From Cryptomeria japonica (taxonomy: Eukaryota > Streptophyta > Pinopsida > Cupressales > Cupressaceae), in assembly GCF_030272615.1 (NCBI RefSeq), contig NC_081407.1, positions 136,962,897 through 137,026,896 of the forward strand: 64,000 nt of DNA, given 5' to 3'. The translations under genes were made by a program, and so were the position numbers. The notes under the pieces are model-generated. The model saw only the letters and a program-made list of their open reading frames with translations, was not told the DNA's origin and did not search any database. Shown here piece after piece: positions 23,103-34,462 of the stretch (position 1 is its first letter; the number at the start of each line of letters is the position of its first letter).

Positions 23103-24306
23103 TGTTAGATAGTTCAAATAACCAGAAGAAAACTAAGAGGGGGGGGGGGTGAATTAGTTGTAACAGATTATTGGAACTTTAAGAAATTAAAAATTTAATA
23201 CCGGAACCCAAAATATTAATACTGGAATGCTTAAACCAAATACCGGAATAACAGTTAAATCAATTAAGCATAAACAATAATCACAGAATAAATACCATCC
23301 ACATGACACCAAGATTTATACGTGGAAAACTTGATAAAGGGAAAAACCATGGTGGGAAGCCTACCCATAGTCAGATAATACTTTTGTAGTAAGTATGTGA
23401 ATTACAATTTAGGGGCTTGCACTTGCAGGAAGGCCAATAGCCTAGAGCGCACTGCTCATCACAAAAGGAGCCTCATTGACTACATAGAAATCTAGACTAC
23501 AATCTGGAAGAAGTGTTTAACTGCAAAGATGCCATCTCCTATGCCTGAGTACAGTTCTAATTAAGCTCAATATCGGAGGACTAAATCCTCTTACATAAAC
23601 CCAATTTGATCTCCAATGATCAACCAAATCCTCTGCCTGAATGATATTACATTATTCACACATTTCCTCACATATTTACAGACCTTATACCTCTAATGAT
23701 CTACAATGAGATCTTACATCATATATATACAAACCCTCGACCATAAACAATCAAGTTGGCCACCAGATAATAAACCAATTACATAATTATAAAATATGTC
23801 AGCCTTAGACCAAACAAATAATATCCAACACATAAGACATCCCAGAAACACATCGAGAGGTCCAATCCACATGTTACATTAAGCCAATCCATAACCTAGA
23901 TCAACGGGGACCCAATATAGGTCTGCATGCTAAAGCAATGATCTCCATCTGCCAAGTCTCGAACATGATCACCAACAACATCCAGAAACTCCACCAGAAG
24001 TGGCACTAACACCACTTATGCATATCATCAAAGATCTTCATCAAAAGATCTGCCGGTGAAACCCTCACTGAAACCACAAGCCAAGCTTCCAAGCAAATAG
24101 GATAGCATCTGATCACAATAATAAAACCAACTTACTAAATATGAACATGAGTATCATAAATAAGCCAATTCCATAACCAAACCAACCAGAAACTACTCAA
24201 CCTATTGTGACCAGAAGGGTCTCGTTAAAGCATCCAAACAACTAGTGTTGGCATCAATGACAAAAAATCAATGCAACACATAATTAGTTCCACTAAATGG
24301 CCAACA
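23103..24306 (-). repeat. 3' LTR of copia element H
   Basis: On the minus strand it starts TGTTGGCCAT next to a PPT and ends CTATCTAACA, about 1204 bp. It has the GTGGAAAACTTG / GGGAAAAACCATGG block and the poly-C tract shared with the other copia LTRs in the window. The partner 5' LTR is absent because H is truncated. Confidence 0.75.
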
Positions 24307-24696
24307 ATCTCCCCCTTTAGCATTTATGGAAACTCTAAATGTGAAAAACATCTAAGTACCAAGAAATGCCAAACAAGTCTCCTACTCAAATATATAGGAA
24401 TGAAGTTCTGAAACAAAGACCAAACTCCCCCTGTGAATAATATCTCTTTAAAGCTCTGAATTATACATATATCTCTCCCCCTAATGTATACAACTCCTTA
24501 ATTTTTTCTTTTTCACATCAATATCTCTCCCTCTTTGACATCAATGCCAGAAATCTGACAAAAATATCAAAGCAAAAACATAAACCATTGAATCAAAAAG
24601 ATGAATACTCTCCCTGATAAATAGCATCCCCACATTAGTGCTAGAATGAAAAATATCTCTAATAATGCATACCAGACTGCTGCCAAACCGCCTCTC
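24307..24696 (-). promoter_or_regulatory. Polypurine tract and 3' UTR of element H
   Basis: The PPT (CTAAAGGGGGAGAT on the minus strand) abuts the LTR at 24306. The remaining ~370 bp to the pol stop are A-rich with interspersed TCTCCCCCT-like echoes of the PPT and no coding potential. Confidence 0.75.
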
Positions 24697-25246
24697 TCAA
24701 GTCTCTACCAAAGGGGCAAAAACTCCCAATCTGTCTTTGAAGTACTCAAATGATTCCTTAGGCAAAGGTTTAGTGAAGATATCTGCAATCTGCTCTTTAG
24801 TGTTCACATAAACCAGTCTAACTTCATTTGTTTCCACCTTTTCCTTCAAAAAGTTGTACTTGATAGATATGTGCTTTGTCTTAGAATGATATACCAGATT
24901 CTTTGATATATCAATAGCAGCAGAGTTATCATAGTGAATAACTATCGTTCCATCACAATCCACCTTTATATCCTTCAACATTTTCTTCATCTGTAGAACC
25001 TGTGTATAGTTAGTAGTAGCAACAACATACTCAACTTCAGCAGTAGATAAAGAAGTACATGATTGTTTCTTATTCATCCATGAAACCAACTTCTTTCCAA
25101 GAAAGAAAGCTCCACCAAAAGTACTTTTCTGGTCATCAACATCTCTAGCCCAATCACCATCTGTATATGCATATAAAATAAAGTCATCATTCTTAGGGTA
25201 CCACAAACCATATTCTAATGTACCTTGTAAGTATCTAAAACCGGTT
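24697..25246 (-). pseudogene. pol: Copia element H pol, RNase H fragment
   Basis: Encodes the last ~180 residues of copia pol: QGTLEYGLWYPKNDD, YTDGDWARDVDDQKSTFGG, STAEVEYVV, IHYDNSAAIDISKN, TKHISIKYNFLKEK and EQIADIFTKPLPKES, ending in the natural stop. The 5' side stops at 25246, fused to an LTR remnant of element F, so RT and all upstream domains are missing. It is closely related to K and D. Confidence 0.9.
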
Positions 25247-25400
25247 GGACACCCTCAAAACCGATTGAACTTTAGTATACATATAATACCAGTTTGTCTT
25301 ACATAAGATGACTAAGACAATGTGAACATATGTGTGTTTATACATGTGCCATCAATGAAAACACATGAAGTCATCCATTACAATCATCATCAAGCCAACA
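25247..25400 (-). repeat. Truncated 3' LTR of element F
   Basis: Begins TGTTGGCTTG on the minus strand directly after a PPT and is cut after about 154 bp by the junction with element H. Confidence 0.7.
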
Positions 25401-26040
25401 ATCTCCCCCTTTGGCATTGATGGCAACACTTAGAAAATTTTACAACTTTACAACTAAGTGTTCTTATAAAATTGTACAAACATTTTTCTACTCCCCCTTA
25501 ACAATACATACAAAATTTTCACAACACATACACATTTCTACTCCCCCTTTGACAACAATGCCAAATTGAAAAGTAAAATACATATATATTATATCAAAAT
25601 TTACATCAAAAACTACATATACAAAAATATAAGTCTTTTCAAGGAGTGTTCACTACAATTTTCAAGAAAATGTCACTGAAAATGATCTTCATTTGAGTAA
25701 AATCATTTTCCCATGTTTCCAATAATGTTTCAGTGATCTCAATGGTTGTCATAACCTATGTAGAAAATTCTTCCATTGCATCCATTGTGCTCATCTTTGG
25801 AATCACCAAAATCATTTCTGCATCCTTGTATGCTCATTGTAAGATGTCCACTTTGGGTCTCAACTAGTTCTTTATCTCTTTCAAGGATCGGAGTCTCTTA
25901 TCCTATTCATAATCATAGACATCTAACCGATTTTACAAATCATCAACTGATTTGCCAAATGCTATGGCTAAATCTTGTAAAGGTATGTACATAGTACATT
26001 TCCTTTCCAGTTCCTGTTATGTCTCTTCATGCCTCTTAAT
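25401..26040 (-). other. PPT and 3' region of element F
   Basis: The PPT lies at 25401-25420 (GCCAAAGGGGGAGAT on the minus strand). Between it and the readable part of ORF2 there are repeated CTCCCCCTT motifs (25490-25550) and a degraded stretch that may be the C-terminal end of ORF2, which I cannot read with confidence. Confidence 0.6.
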
Positions 26041-28771
26041 CTAATCAGTATAGAAAAATGAAATGTTAGATATATAGGCCAGCATCCTCCCTCCAGTTTC
26101 AATAGCAATCTTTAAAAGAACTTTATTTAGGGATAAGGCAATCTTCCCTGTATCAATATCTTTCATTATTTTCTCTCCTCTCTTCTTTTTGTAATTCTTC
26201 TCAGTTAAAGTCTGAGCAGCTTCTTCAAGAGACTTCAATTGGTTAGAAGCCTCAGCAACCAATTGTCCAAGCTTACTGATAGGAGTTGACAAATTCCCAG
26301 TGTCAACCTTTGGTAGAAGACTTGACTGAATCTCAATGATAGTTTGAATTGTTTCTGCTTCCTTCCTCTTCTCTTTCAATAGTTTCTTTTGAGCTCTAGA
26401 TTGCATCACTATTGCAATCTTCATGAGTTAAGATGCACTCATACTATCTACATCTATAGGCCCTTTGATGCTTATTGAGTCATCCTCATCATCAATTTGT
26501 TCCTTTACCTTTACTTTTTCCTTTTCATCTGGTATCTTCTCCTCTGTTTTCTCTTTCACTTCCTCCTTTTAATGTTTAGTTTCCTTCACTTCAACCTCTT
26601 TCTCTATTTTTGCCTATGTTTGTTTCTCCTATGAGTATGTTGTAACCGGTGGCAGTTGATTTTCTACTTGGTGTTCTTTTTCTGTTAGTGGTTGAATTAC
26701 TGGTGCTTCAGTTACTTCCTGTGTAACAGTAGTGACTGGTTGCTGTAAAAGCTTCATAACTGGTGCAATAATATTACCAATTGTATCAATAGTGTCCTAG
26801 ATTTCATCAGTATCATAGAGAAGTAGTGTCATCCTTATGCTTAATAGGATAGACAATATCCGGTGGAATAATCTCTTCTTCATCTAGCTCCGGTCAATCT
26901 CTAGTCTCTATTTGGTCATGATTATGAGACTTCATCTGCTCATTCATCCTTTGAATATTATTAGCTATCTAATGAGTTTCAACTTCAACAGATTGAACCT
27001 TTCCATTCAATAACTTCAATCTTCTTGCCTTAGAATGAAACTTTCCTTTGAAATTATCAAGCAATGATAATAATTCATCTCTAGATAATTTAGGAAAATA
27101 TTGAATGAAAACACTATCAATAATTTCTTGATCTTGGTCAATAGCCATTTTCCACTTAATTGCAAGAATAGAATACAAATAATTTGAAATATCCTTTTCA
27201 ATATCCTGAGGCAACCGCTTGTATTGACACAAGTGGTTGATTATCTCTTGAATAATTTGTTGCCTATGATCATCATCAAATGAATAATTTTTTTTTTCAC
27301 ATTATCAAACCTATTCCTCCCTAATGTTTTTAATGTCTTCTCAAAATCAGTCATATGCTTGTAAGATTAAAAATTAATAGGAATACTTGGCTTTGAAACT
27401 TCTTCTATTGGTTTGGATTTCTTACCATTTGCTTTCATCTTCTTTGGTTCCGCTTCAGTGTCGGTATCCTCAGATCCTGCTTGAAGAATAAGTTGCCCAC
27501 CTCTCTTCTTCGTTGCACTCTACTTCGTAGCATACACTTTGTGTGTCGGTTCCTTTTTGAATTGAACACTTCTTGTCACCCTTGTACTAGTGGTCACTGA
27601 AGGTACTTGCTCAACTTTCTTCTTCTCTTTGGCAGCACTGGGTTCAACAGGTGCATTTCTTTCCTTGTAAGTCCCTAGTATTTTCTTCTTCTTATCCTTG
27701 GGAGATGCCAAAAGGTTGTTGGCATATTTGATTAATAAGTCATAGTTGACTTCATAACTCATTTCTTCCATCTCATCTTCCCTGGGTTCTACGGCCTCCA
27801 TAAGACAAAAGTCTATGGTAACTGTGAAATAGATGTCTTTTGCAAAGTGTTTCACCACATCTTTAGGTAACCTCAACCTCATTCTCATCTTCTTTTGGAA
27901 CTCATTAAAATACCTGTTTACAACAGCAAAAAATGTGTTCTTTACAACCTTAATGACATTCTTGATTTGAGCTATTACCGGTATGTCCTTTGACCATTGA
28001 ATGTCACCAATTCTCGGTAGGAAATTCTAAAAATAGAAGAATAGACCAATCAATAGTTGAATTTGAACCTTTGACTACTATATTTCTTAATTTATTTCAA
28101 GTTCAACATCAATTGGCTCCTTATAGCCTCGCATAGGTCATAATCTGTATTCTCGACAATCATCCTATAAGCTGCATGCACAACAACATATGGCACATTG
28201 TTCATCCTCCTGGAATATAATATCCTATAACCAATGACCATAGTTGCAAGTCTAAATATTGGGTCTTTAATGTTGTTGACTGAAAAATGCACGACCGTCA
28301 GAGGTGGTCTAAGTTAGTGCAATCACAGTCTCTTTTGAAATTTTCCTAGCTTTGGAAATTCACTAGTTTGCAAAAACTAGTCATTGCATGAACTGCTTCC
28401 TTCGTGATTTTGTGCAACCTGTCAAGATACATATTTTCTCCATGCACATGACTAAGAATTATCCTAACATGTTCTTCTTCAAAATATTCAAGAAAATACA
28501 TCACATTGTGAAAACCCTTTTCATAAACCCTAATGAACTTAGGTTTGATTTTCCTGCTTTTATCGAATAAAGATTTGAGTTGAGAATAAATTGATAGTGA
28601 TCCTAAATCCTCAATTTTACAGTCAATGTAACTGGATAAATCACCTTTGATCATAACACCATCAGGAACTTGAGATGATGCATTGTATGATACTATTTTG
28701 TCTGATTACATGGACTCCATAGGTTCAACAATGATCACAAGTCTCTCTACTTGATTAGACGATGATGCCAT
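26041..28771 (-). pseudogene. Element F ORF2: large unknown retroelement protein, broken
   Basis: The same unknown protein family as ORF2 of A, C, E and G. The minus-strand start ATG at 28771 encodes MASSS, as in A. Visible blocks are YIDCKIEDLGSLSIYSQLK, an ILSHVHGENMYLDRLHKITK block, MVIGYRILYSRRMN, CLMEAVEPREDEMEEMSYE, a basic segment, a 'LPQDIEKDISNYLYSILAIKW' -type helical block and a C-terminal helix rich in Q, L and K. At least two frameshifts and several stops break it. No match to a known enzyme is evident. It lies about 470 bp downstream of ORF1, and no pol is present. Confidence 0.75.
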
Positions 28772-29239
28772 TCTAGATAAACTTGATTTGAGAGAGATTA
28801 ACAAAAGAATACCTTAATTCCTTCATGCTGGAAAGGTTTCTAGTTGATCTCTTGAATGTACACCCGTTTCGCCTTCACTAATCTTCAAATCTGACTCAAT
28901 CTTTTGATCCACAACACAAATCCATCTACAATCAGCTAGCAATTCTCTTTTTCACTCTACAGGTTCTCAAGAACTCTCTTTCGAATGCAATTAGGGTAAA
29001 AATAACATAGTAAAACTCTCTTTTATAAACTTACCCACTACATTAATTTCTCAACTGATAGGGTAACAAACCCTAATATATTGCTTAACAAAACTTCCCA
29101 ATATTGACATGCATATAACCGGTTAACAATGTTTTCAAAACTGATAGACAATGATATCAAGAATTCTCACAAAACAACTCAAAAAGAAAAACTCTCTTAC
29201 CATGCATTTTTCAAGGGGTCCAGAAGTAGATTTACTGTT
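28772..29239 (-). promoter_or_regulatory. Spacer between ORF1 and ORF2 of element F, with TATA box
   Basis: The minus strand has TATAAAAG at 29020-29027, about 250 bp before the ORF2 ATG, and AAGGTATTC close to the ATG. Elements A and C have the same order in spacers of similar length. This may be a promoter for ORF2, but nothing here proves transcription. Confidence 0.4.
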
Positions 29240-29565
29240 GTGCTCCCCTTAGGCCTGTTTGAAAGGCTTAATTCACCAGTGCATAATTCTCCACACTTGA
29301 TGAAGGGTTAGATTCTTCTACAGGCTTGTCCTCACTCTTCTTTTTCTAGATTTTGTTCATCTCCTCTCTGGTTTCCTCAACATTGACCTTTTGCTTACCT
29401 TTCTGATCTTTAGAGTGGTTGACTGGTTTGTTCTTTTTGGTTCTACAAAAATTTTTCATGTGTCCCAGTTTGTGACAATGATATCAAGCCATCCCAGATG
29501 ATCTCCAAGGTCCTGCATTACCTCTTCCAGTTCTACTTCTACATTTCATAACCACATGTCTATAA
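29240..29565 (-). pseudogene. Element F ORF1, C-terminal part
   Basis: The minus strand reads through a knuckle HCHKLGHMKNFC (its first Cys codon is now TGA) and a conserved tail VNVEETREEMNKI, comparable to the tail of C's ORF1 (VQMDMNKTWRKK). Element G interrupts it at 29565, and the preceding part is at 33267-33519. Confidence 0.75.
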
Positions 29566-30003
29566 TGTTGGCAAATGCACACTCTAATGAGACATTGTAG
29601 ATGATTGAAGGTTTTATCATTGATGGCAACCTTACAATCCCATGACATCAGCAAGGCATTCCACCGGCACTAGCAAGATCAGACTCTACATCGGCACTCA
29701 AACCATCGGCACCGACAGTGAAAGGAAGCATACCGACACAGAGGCCGACATGATTTTTGTTGTAATATATTTTGTTTATTATTGTAAAATCATTGTAAGC
29801 TGACTTGGCAAGTTGTAAAATGACTCTTATATAAGAGAGATCATTGTAGAACATTTTGTGACATATGAAAGAAAATATATAGGCGAAATAAGGCAGACCT
29901 ATTATGTGAATTATAGGTTAAGTGTTTACGTAAGAAGTAGAGAAGAAACCGGTACTGGATCTGGCATTATAGATGCTATTTTGAAGCAGTACAAGAACCT
30001 TGG
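29566..30003 (+). repeat. Truncated 5' LTR of element G
   Basis: Matches 32465-32900 of the 3' LTR closely (TGTTGG[C/T]AAATGCACACTC onward) and then passes into ORF2 coding sequence at a shared TTGGATTT (30000-30007). Confidence 0.88.
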
Positions 30004-32255
30004 ATTTGACATACCGGTAGGGAAATAGTTATCTGACTTATTGAACAATATGGGTTACTAAAATGGGTTATGAGACTGATGACCACATCATTGAAACATA
30101 TGCAAAAGCCCTTCTGGAAGCACCCAAGGAACCTAAGGAAGAGGTATTCGGAAGTGCTGAAACCATTGAAAAATAGATCCAATCAAAGAAAAATGTAAAG
30201 AAGGTTGAGGCAACAGTAAGAAGGGGATCCCAATAGGAAAAGGCTATAAAGGAAGATGTACTCAGGAAAATCGGCATCACTGAAGATGAGTTAGAAGCAC
30301 TTCAGCCTGAAACTCACCTTTCATCAGTAGCTACTTCTTCAAAGAGTGATATGCTTGTAGCATTTAAAAGAGTTGTAAGGAAAAGGGAACCTTCACCAGT
30401 ATCCACACCTTCACCTAGAAGAACCAGGCAAAAACAACAGGCAGTGAGACCCCCGATCAAGAAGACAACTCCTAAGAAGAAGAAGTTGACACCAAAGAAA
30501 AGGACTCAACAAAATATTACTCCGATTGATAGACTGTTGGATGAAATCATAGAAGAAGGAGAACTTAAAAACATCAACAAACTATATGATTCACTATCAG
30601 TTGATGATAAAGAAAAGGTTGAAAATAGTGTTATTTTACACTTGGATATCTACAAAAAGTTCTTGATGCAAGTCGTAGATGAACTACCAGGTGAACTATT
30701 CAAGAGACTAGAAGCAAGAAGACAAGTTGTTGTAGAGCTTGACAAGAAAATAAAAGTTGAAAAATTACTTGTTGTCTACCCAGTTAACTCTCCGAAATAA
30801 ATAGATGATCTAATTGTAGAGGCTAACCAGTCAATATTCTCTACTGCACAATGGCATATTGCACTAATGGTTGGAAGAGTAAATGAGGTTGTAGAGGAAA
30901 CTAAAAATGCATGGAATATATTCCTTGTTGAGAAAGAAAAAAAAGAAGATTATAGAAACCCTAAACCAATCAAGGTATATCCGAAAGACAAGGATAAGGG
31001 AAAAGGAAAGGTTGTTGGACCTCTGAGCATCAAAATAAGAGATAATTTATCCCCACTGCCTTTTGTTACTCCACCGGTAACAAAAACTGAAGATCAACTA
31101 GCTGATGAGAGTATGGATGTATCACAAGAGGATACAAATCCTAATTCTGAGGTACTATACATAGTTGATGTTGATACTCAGAAAGTCAACATTATGATAG
31201 ACAAGGACACAACCGGTAAGACAGATATGGCTAGTGAGCCACCGGTAACTAATGAAACAGATAACACACAAGGAAAACTGGCAGATGGTAACATAGAGCA
31301 ACAGGCTCCCTCTCAGCAATAGGATCATGTAGAAACAGTGCCACCGACAATAGGAGAACAACAAAAACCTTTTCTTAAGGAAATGGAAACACAGACTGAC
31401 CTACTAGAGGTCACTACAAGCAAGGATATTTCTCCCATTGGTGGAATTCAGAGTGTTGACCCTTCAACTGCAGGATTTAAATCAACAAATGTAACTGAAG
31501 TTCTTTTAGATTCTATAAATAAAATAACAGATTGTAGTTCACAAGCATATAAAGCTATAGATGATACAATTCCAATTTTGAAGATGATAGCTCCAAAATG
31601 CAATGTAGATAATAAGGATTCTTTGAGTCAACTTGACACTTTGTCTAAGTATATTACTAGCAACACAGTGACAGTTGAGCAAATAAAGGAAGAAGCATTC
31701 AAAGAGAGGTTAGAAAAAGAAAAACAAAATTTCTTTGAGGAACAAATAAAGAAGTATACAAGGCAGTTTGACACACTTCTACCGGAACTGTGTAGCACAC
31801 TTAAGGAGTTCAAAACTTTGTACATAGACACTTGTAAGACAAACTTTTTGACAGTTGACATAGACAAGAAAATGAGTAAGCTATAGGAGGAAATTAATAA
31901 GCTAGTTGACAATTTGATTAATTCATCTGATTCATTATCAATTTTTGAGCAAAAGATAACAAGTTTTGAGGAAGAGTTACTAAAGCTAGAAAGAGAAAAA
32001 GAGAAAATAAAAAGTAAAGCTAAGGATCTGAAATGTAGATTAAGTCCAAAGTTGGACTACCTCGCATGTTTAAGGAAAGAAATATCTGATGCACTAGTTC
32101 AAGGACAGAAAACACTGGCAGAGCAAATGCAACACCTCACCGGTACAGTTCAAAGAATAGAGGTAGCAATAAAAGACAGTAAAAAGTTTTTTGAAAGCCT
32201 AAATTTGGTTTTGGAGGATCTTTTTCAAATTGTAACCACTCGGTTACAAGGTTGA
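30004..32255 (+). pseudogene. Element G ORF2, N-terminally truncated
   Basis: Starts inside ORF2 at GFDIPVGK, which in A lies in FGFDIPVGKQLLDIFNNMG. From about 30351 one frame holds to 32255 with stops at 30798 (TAA), 31320 (TAG, preceded by Q codons) and 31884 (TAG). Blocks are a basic stretch (RRTRQKQQAVRPPIKKTTPK), IDRLLDEIIEEGELKNINKL, VILHLDIYKKFLMQVVDELP, FLVEKEKKEDY, an acidic Thr/Asp-rich region, and a C-terminal coiled coil that ends FQIVTTRLQG. The intact order matches A, so G helps define the C-terminal architecture. Confidence 0.85.
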
Positions 32256-32446
32256 GACAGGAAACCATACTCTATGGACACTTTGACAACCTTTGTCATT
32301 GATGCCAAAGGGGGAGTCGTGGTATGAGAAAATAATCAGCTAATGACTCATCTGCTCAGGGGGAGTTCACACATTTTTGGTTCACACATTTTTGGTAACA
32401 TATCTTTGGACTACACTTTTTTAATTTTCTCATGAGTGTTGCCATC

Positions 32447-32464
32447 AATGCCAAAGGGGGAGAT
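32447..32464 (+). promoter_or_regulatory. Polypurine tract of element G
   Basis: GCCAAAGGGGGAGAT precedes the TGTTGG of the 3' LTR. A second, weaker copy (GCCAAAGGGGGAGTCG) lies at 32303-32320, possibly an internal plus-strand primer or an old duplication. Confidence 0.85.
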
Positions 32465-33266
32465 TGTTGGTAAATGCACACTCCAATGAGACATTGTAGA
32501 TGATTAAAGGTTTTGTCATTGATGGCAACCTTACAATCCCATGACACCAGCAAGGCATTCCACTGGCTCTAGCAAGATCAGACACTACACTGACACTCAG
32601 ACTACCGACACCAACAGTGAAAGGAAGCATACCGACACAGAGGCCGACATGATTTTTGTTGTAATATATTTTGTTTATTATTGTAAAATCATTGTAAGCC
32701 AACTTGGCAAGTTGTAAAATGACTCTTATATAAGAGAGATCATTGTAGAACATTGTGTGACATATGAAAGAAAATATATAGGCGAAATAAGGCAGACCTA
32801 TTATGTGAATTATAGGTTAAGGGTTTATGTAAGAAGCAGAGAAGAAACCGATACTGGATCTGGCATTATAGATGCTATTTTGAAGCATTACAAGACATTG
32901 GATTTATATAATCCATTTTGTAAGTCAGTGAGACTTCCTATTTTATATTTGAGCAGTGAGCTTTAGGCACTTGGCCTTCCTGCATGTGCAGGCCCCTATT
33001 GTTGCAATAATATTCTCTTATTGGCCAGTAAGTGAATATTGTGGGTCACAAATCCCACCGAGGTTTTTCCCACACCGGGTTTCCTCATTAAAATATTGTG
33101 TTATGGTGTGCTTTCCATGTGGTTGTTGTTATCTTTGTTTATTGCATTACTTTCTATTTACCGGTATACAGTATTATTATGTTTAGCATGTTTTAAGTTA
33201 AGAAATTTCTCTAACCAGTCAAATATTGATTCACCCCCCCTCTCAGTATCTGTGGAAATTCTAACA
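32465..33266 (+). repeat. 3' LTR of element G
   Basis: 802 bp, TGTTGG to TTCTAACA. TATATAAG at 32727-32734 is a likely TATA box. Near the end are GGGTTTCCTCATTAAAA and a poly-C tract with CTCTCAGTATC, shared with A. Confidence 0.92.
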
Positions 33267-33519
33267 CATAATTGTTACAAATGGTGCAAATAACATTTGT
33301 TACCTTTCCATTTCAAATGGACTAAACCGGTTGACATAGGGTTTCTACTAGTTCACGTTTCCCCGGTTGTCATAGGTTCTTCTCCACTCACCATTAGGTC
33401 TTGGATTCATGTGAGGTGTTGAAGTTTTTGCTCCATATCTGCATTTGACTTATCTATGTCCATACATGTTGCATGTAAAACAATAGCCTTCAAATCTCCT
33501 AGACACGTACCTAGTATCT
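33267..33519 (-). pseudogene. Element F ORF1, central zinc-knuckle part
   Basis: Homologous to 41047-41290 of element B, several percent diverged by eye. On the right it changes abruptly at TAGTAT (33514-33519) into the LTR of element A. On the left it is interrupted by G. With 29240-29565 it forms one gag segment. Confidence 0.8.
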
Positions 33520-34248
33520 AACTAGTTTACAAATTTTCTAATCTTATTAAACAAATTGCATTTCAAAATAGTGTACCGGTAAACCAAAATTAATGCAATA
33601 AATAAGAACAATAAGCACAACATAGAAAGCACACCATAACACAATATTTTAATGAGGAAACCCGGTGTGGGAAAAACCTTGGTGGGATTTGTGACCCACA
33701 ATATTCACTTACTGGCCAATAAATGAATATTACTTACAATAGGGGCCTGCACATGCAGGAAGGCCAACTGCCTAAAGCTCACTGCTTAATCACAAAAAGA
33801 GAAGTCTCACTGACTTACAAAAATAGATTATACAAATCCAATATCATGTACTACTTTGGTTCAACATCTGCTATGCCAGGTTCAATACCGGTTTAAGCTC
33901 ATACAATAACCATAAACCTTACTCCAAAATCTACCTTTATATTTGCATATTACTTCTGCAATAATCTAACCATGTTTGCATCTTTAATGATCTACAAGAT
34001 CTCATACTTATATATGAGTCCTATTACAATTCACCTTGTCGGCTTACAAAAAGATATTATAATTAAATACAAAATGTAATAAGCAAAATCCTATCGGCTG
34101 GTGTGTCGGTAATCATCTTTGCCACTGCCAGTAAACTATCTGCTGGTGTAGAGTCTGCCAGTGCCAATGCCTTAGGATTGTAAGGTTTCCATCAATGACA
34201 TACCTTCAATCACCTACAATTTCTCATTGGAGTGTGCATTTGCCAACA
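33514..34248 (-). repeat. 3' LTR of element A, missing its terminus
   Basis: Begins TGTTGGCAAATGCACACTCC on the minus strand next to the PPT and matches 39430-40206. The last ~50 bp, including the poly-C end, are missing because the LTR joins gag sequence of F at a shared TAGTAT. Confidence 0.88.
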
Positions 34249-34462
34249 ATCTCTCCCTTTTGCATTGATGGCAACACTCATGAGAAAAAGTCAAAACTGT
34301 ATCCAAAATGTGCTGTCCAAAAATCTTACCAAAACTGTGTGTTCCAAAATTGTGTCCTCCCCCTGAGCAGATGATCTCTAATTCATTTGGATTTTTCTCT
34401 CCACTACTCCCCCTTTGACATCAATGACAAAGGTTGTAAAAAATGTCAACTGAGTGTAGTTC
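34249..34462 (-). promoter_or_regulatory. Polypurine tract and 3' UTR of element A
   Basis: The PPT on the minus strand is GCAAAAGGGAGAGAT (one base off the family form). Echoes of the PPT occur at 34365 and 34405. It leads directly to the ORF2 stop region. Confidence 0.75.

Larger units (their letters stand above)
29566..33266 (+). mobile_element. Element G: deleted A-family retroelement nested in F
   Basis: A plus-strand element with a 5' LTR cut at about 30003, the C-terminal two thirds of ORF2, a PPT and a full 3' LTR. The flanks are TATAA (29561-29565) and CATAA (33267-33271), a 5-bp duplication with one change. The related uninterrupted site at 40241 reads CCATAATTG, which confirms the insertion point. 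The PBS, ORF1 and the N-terminal part of ORF2 were lost by an internal deletion. Confidence 0.9.
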
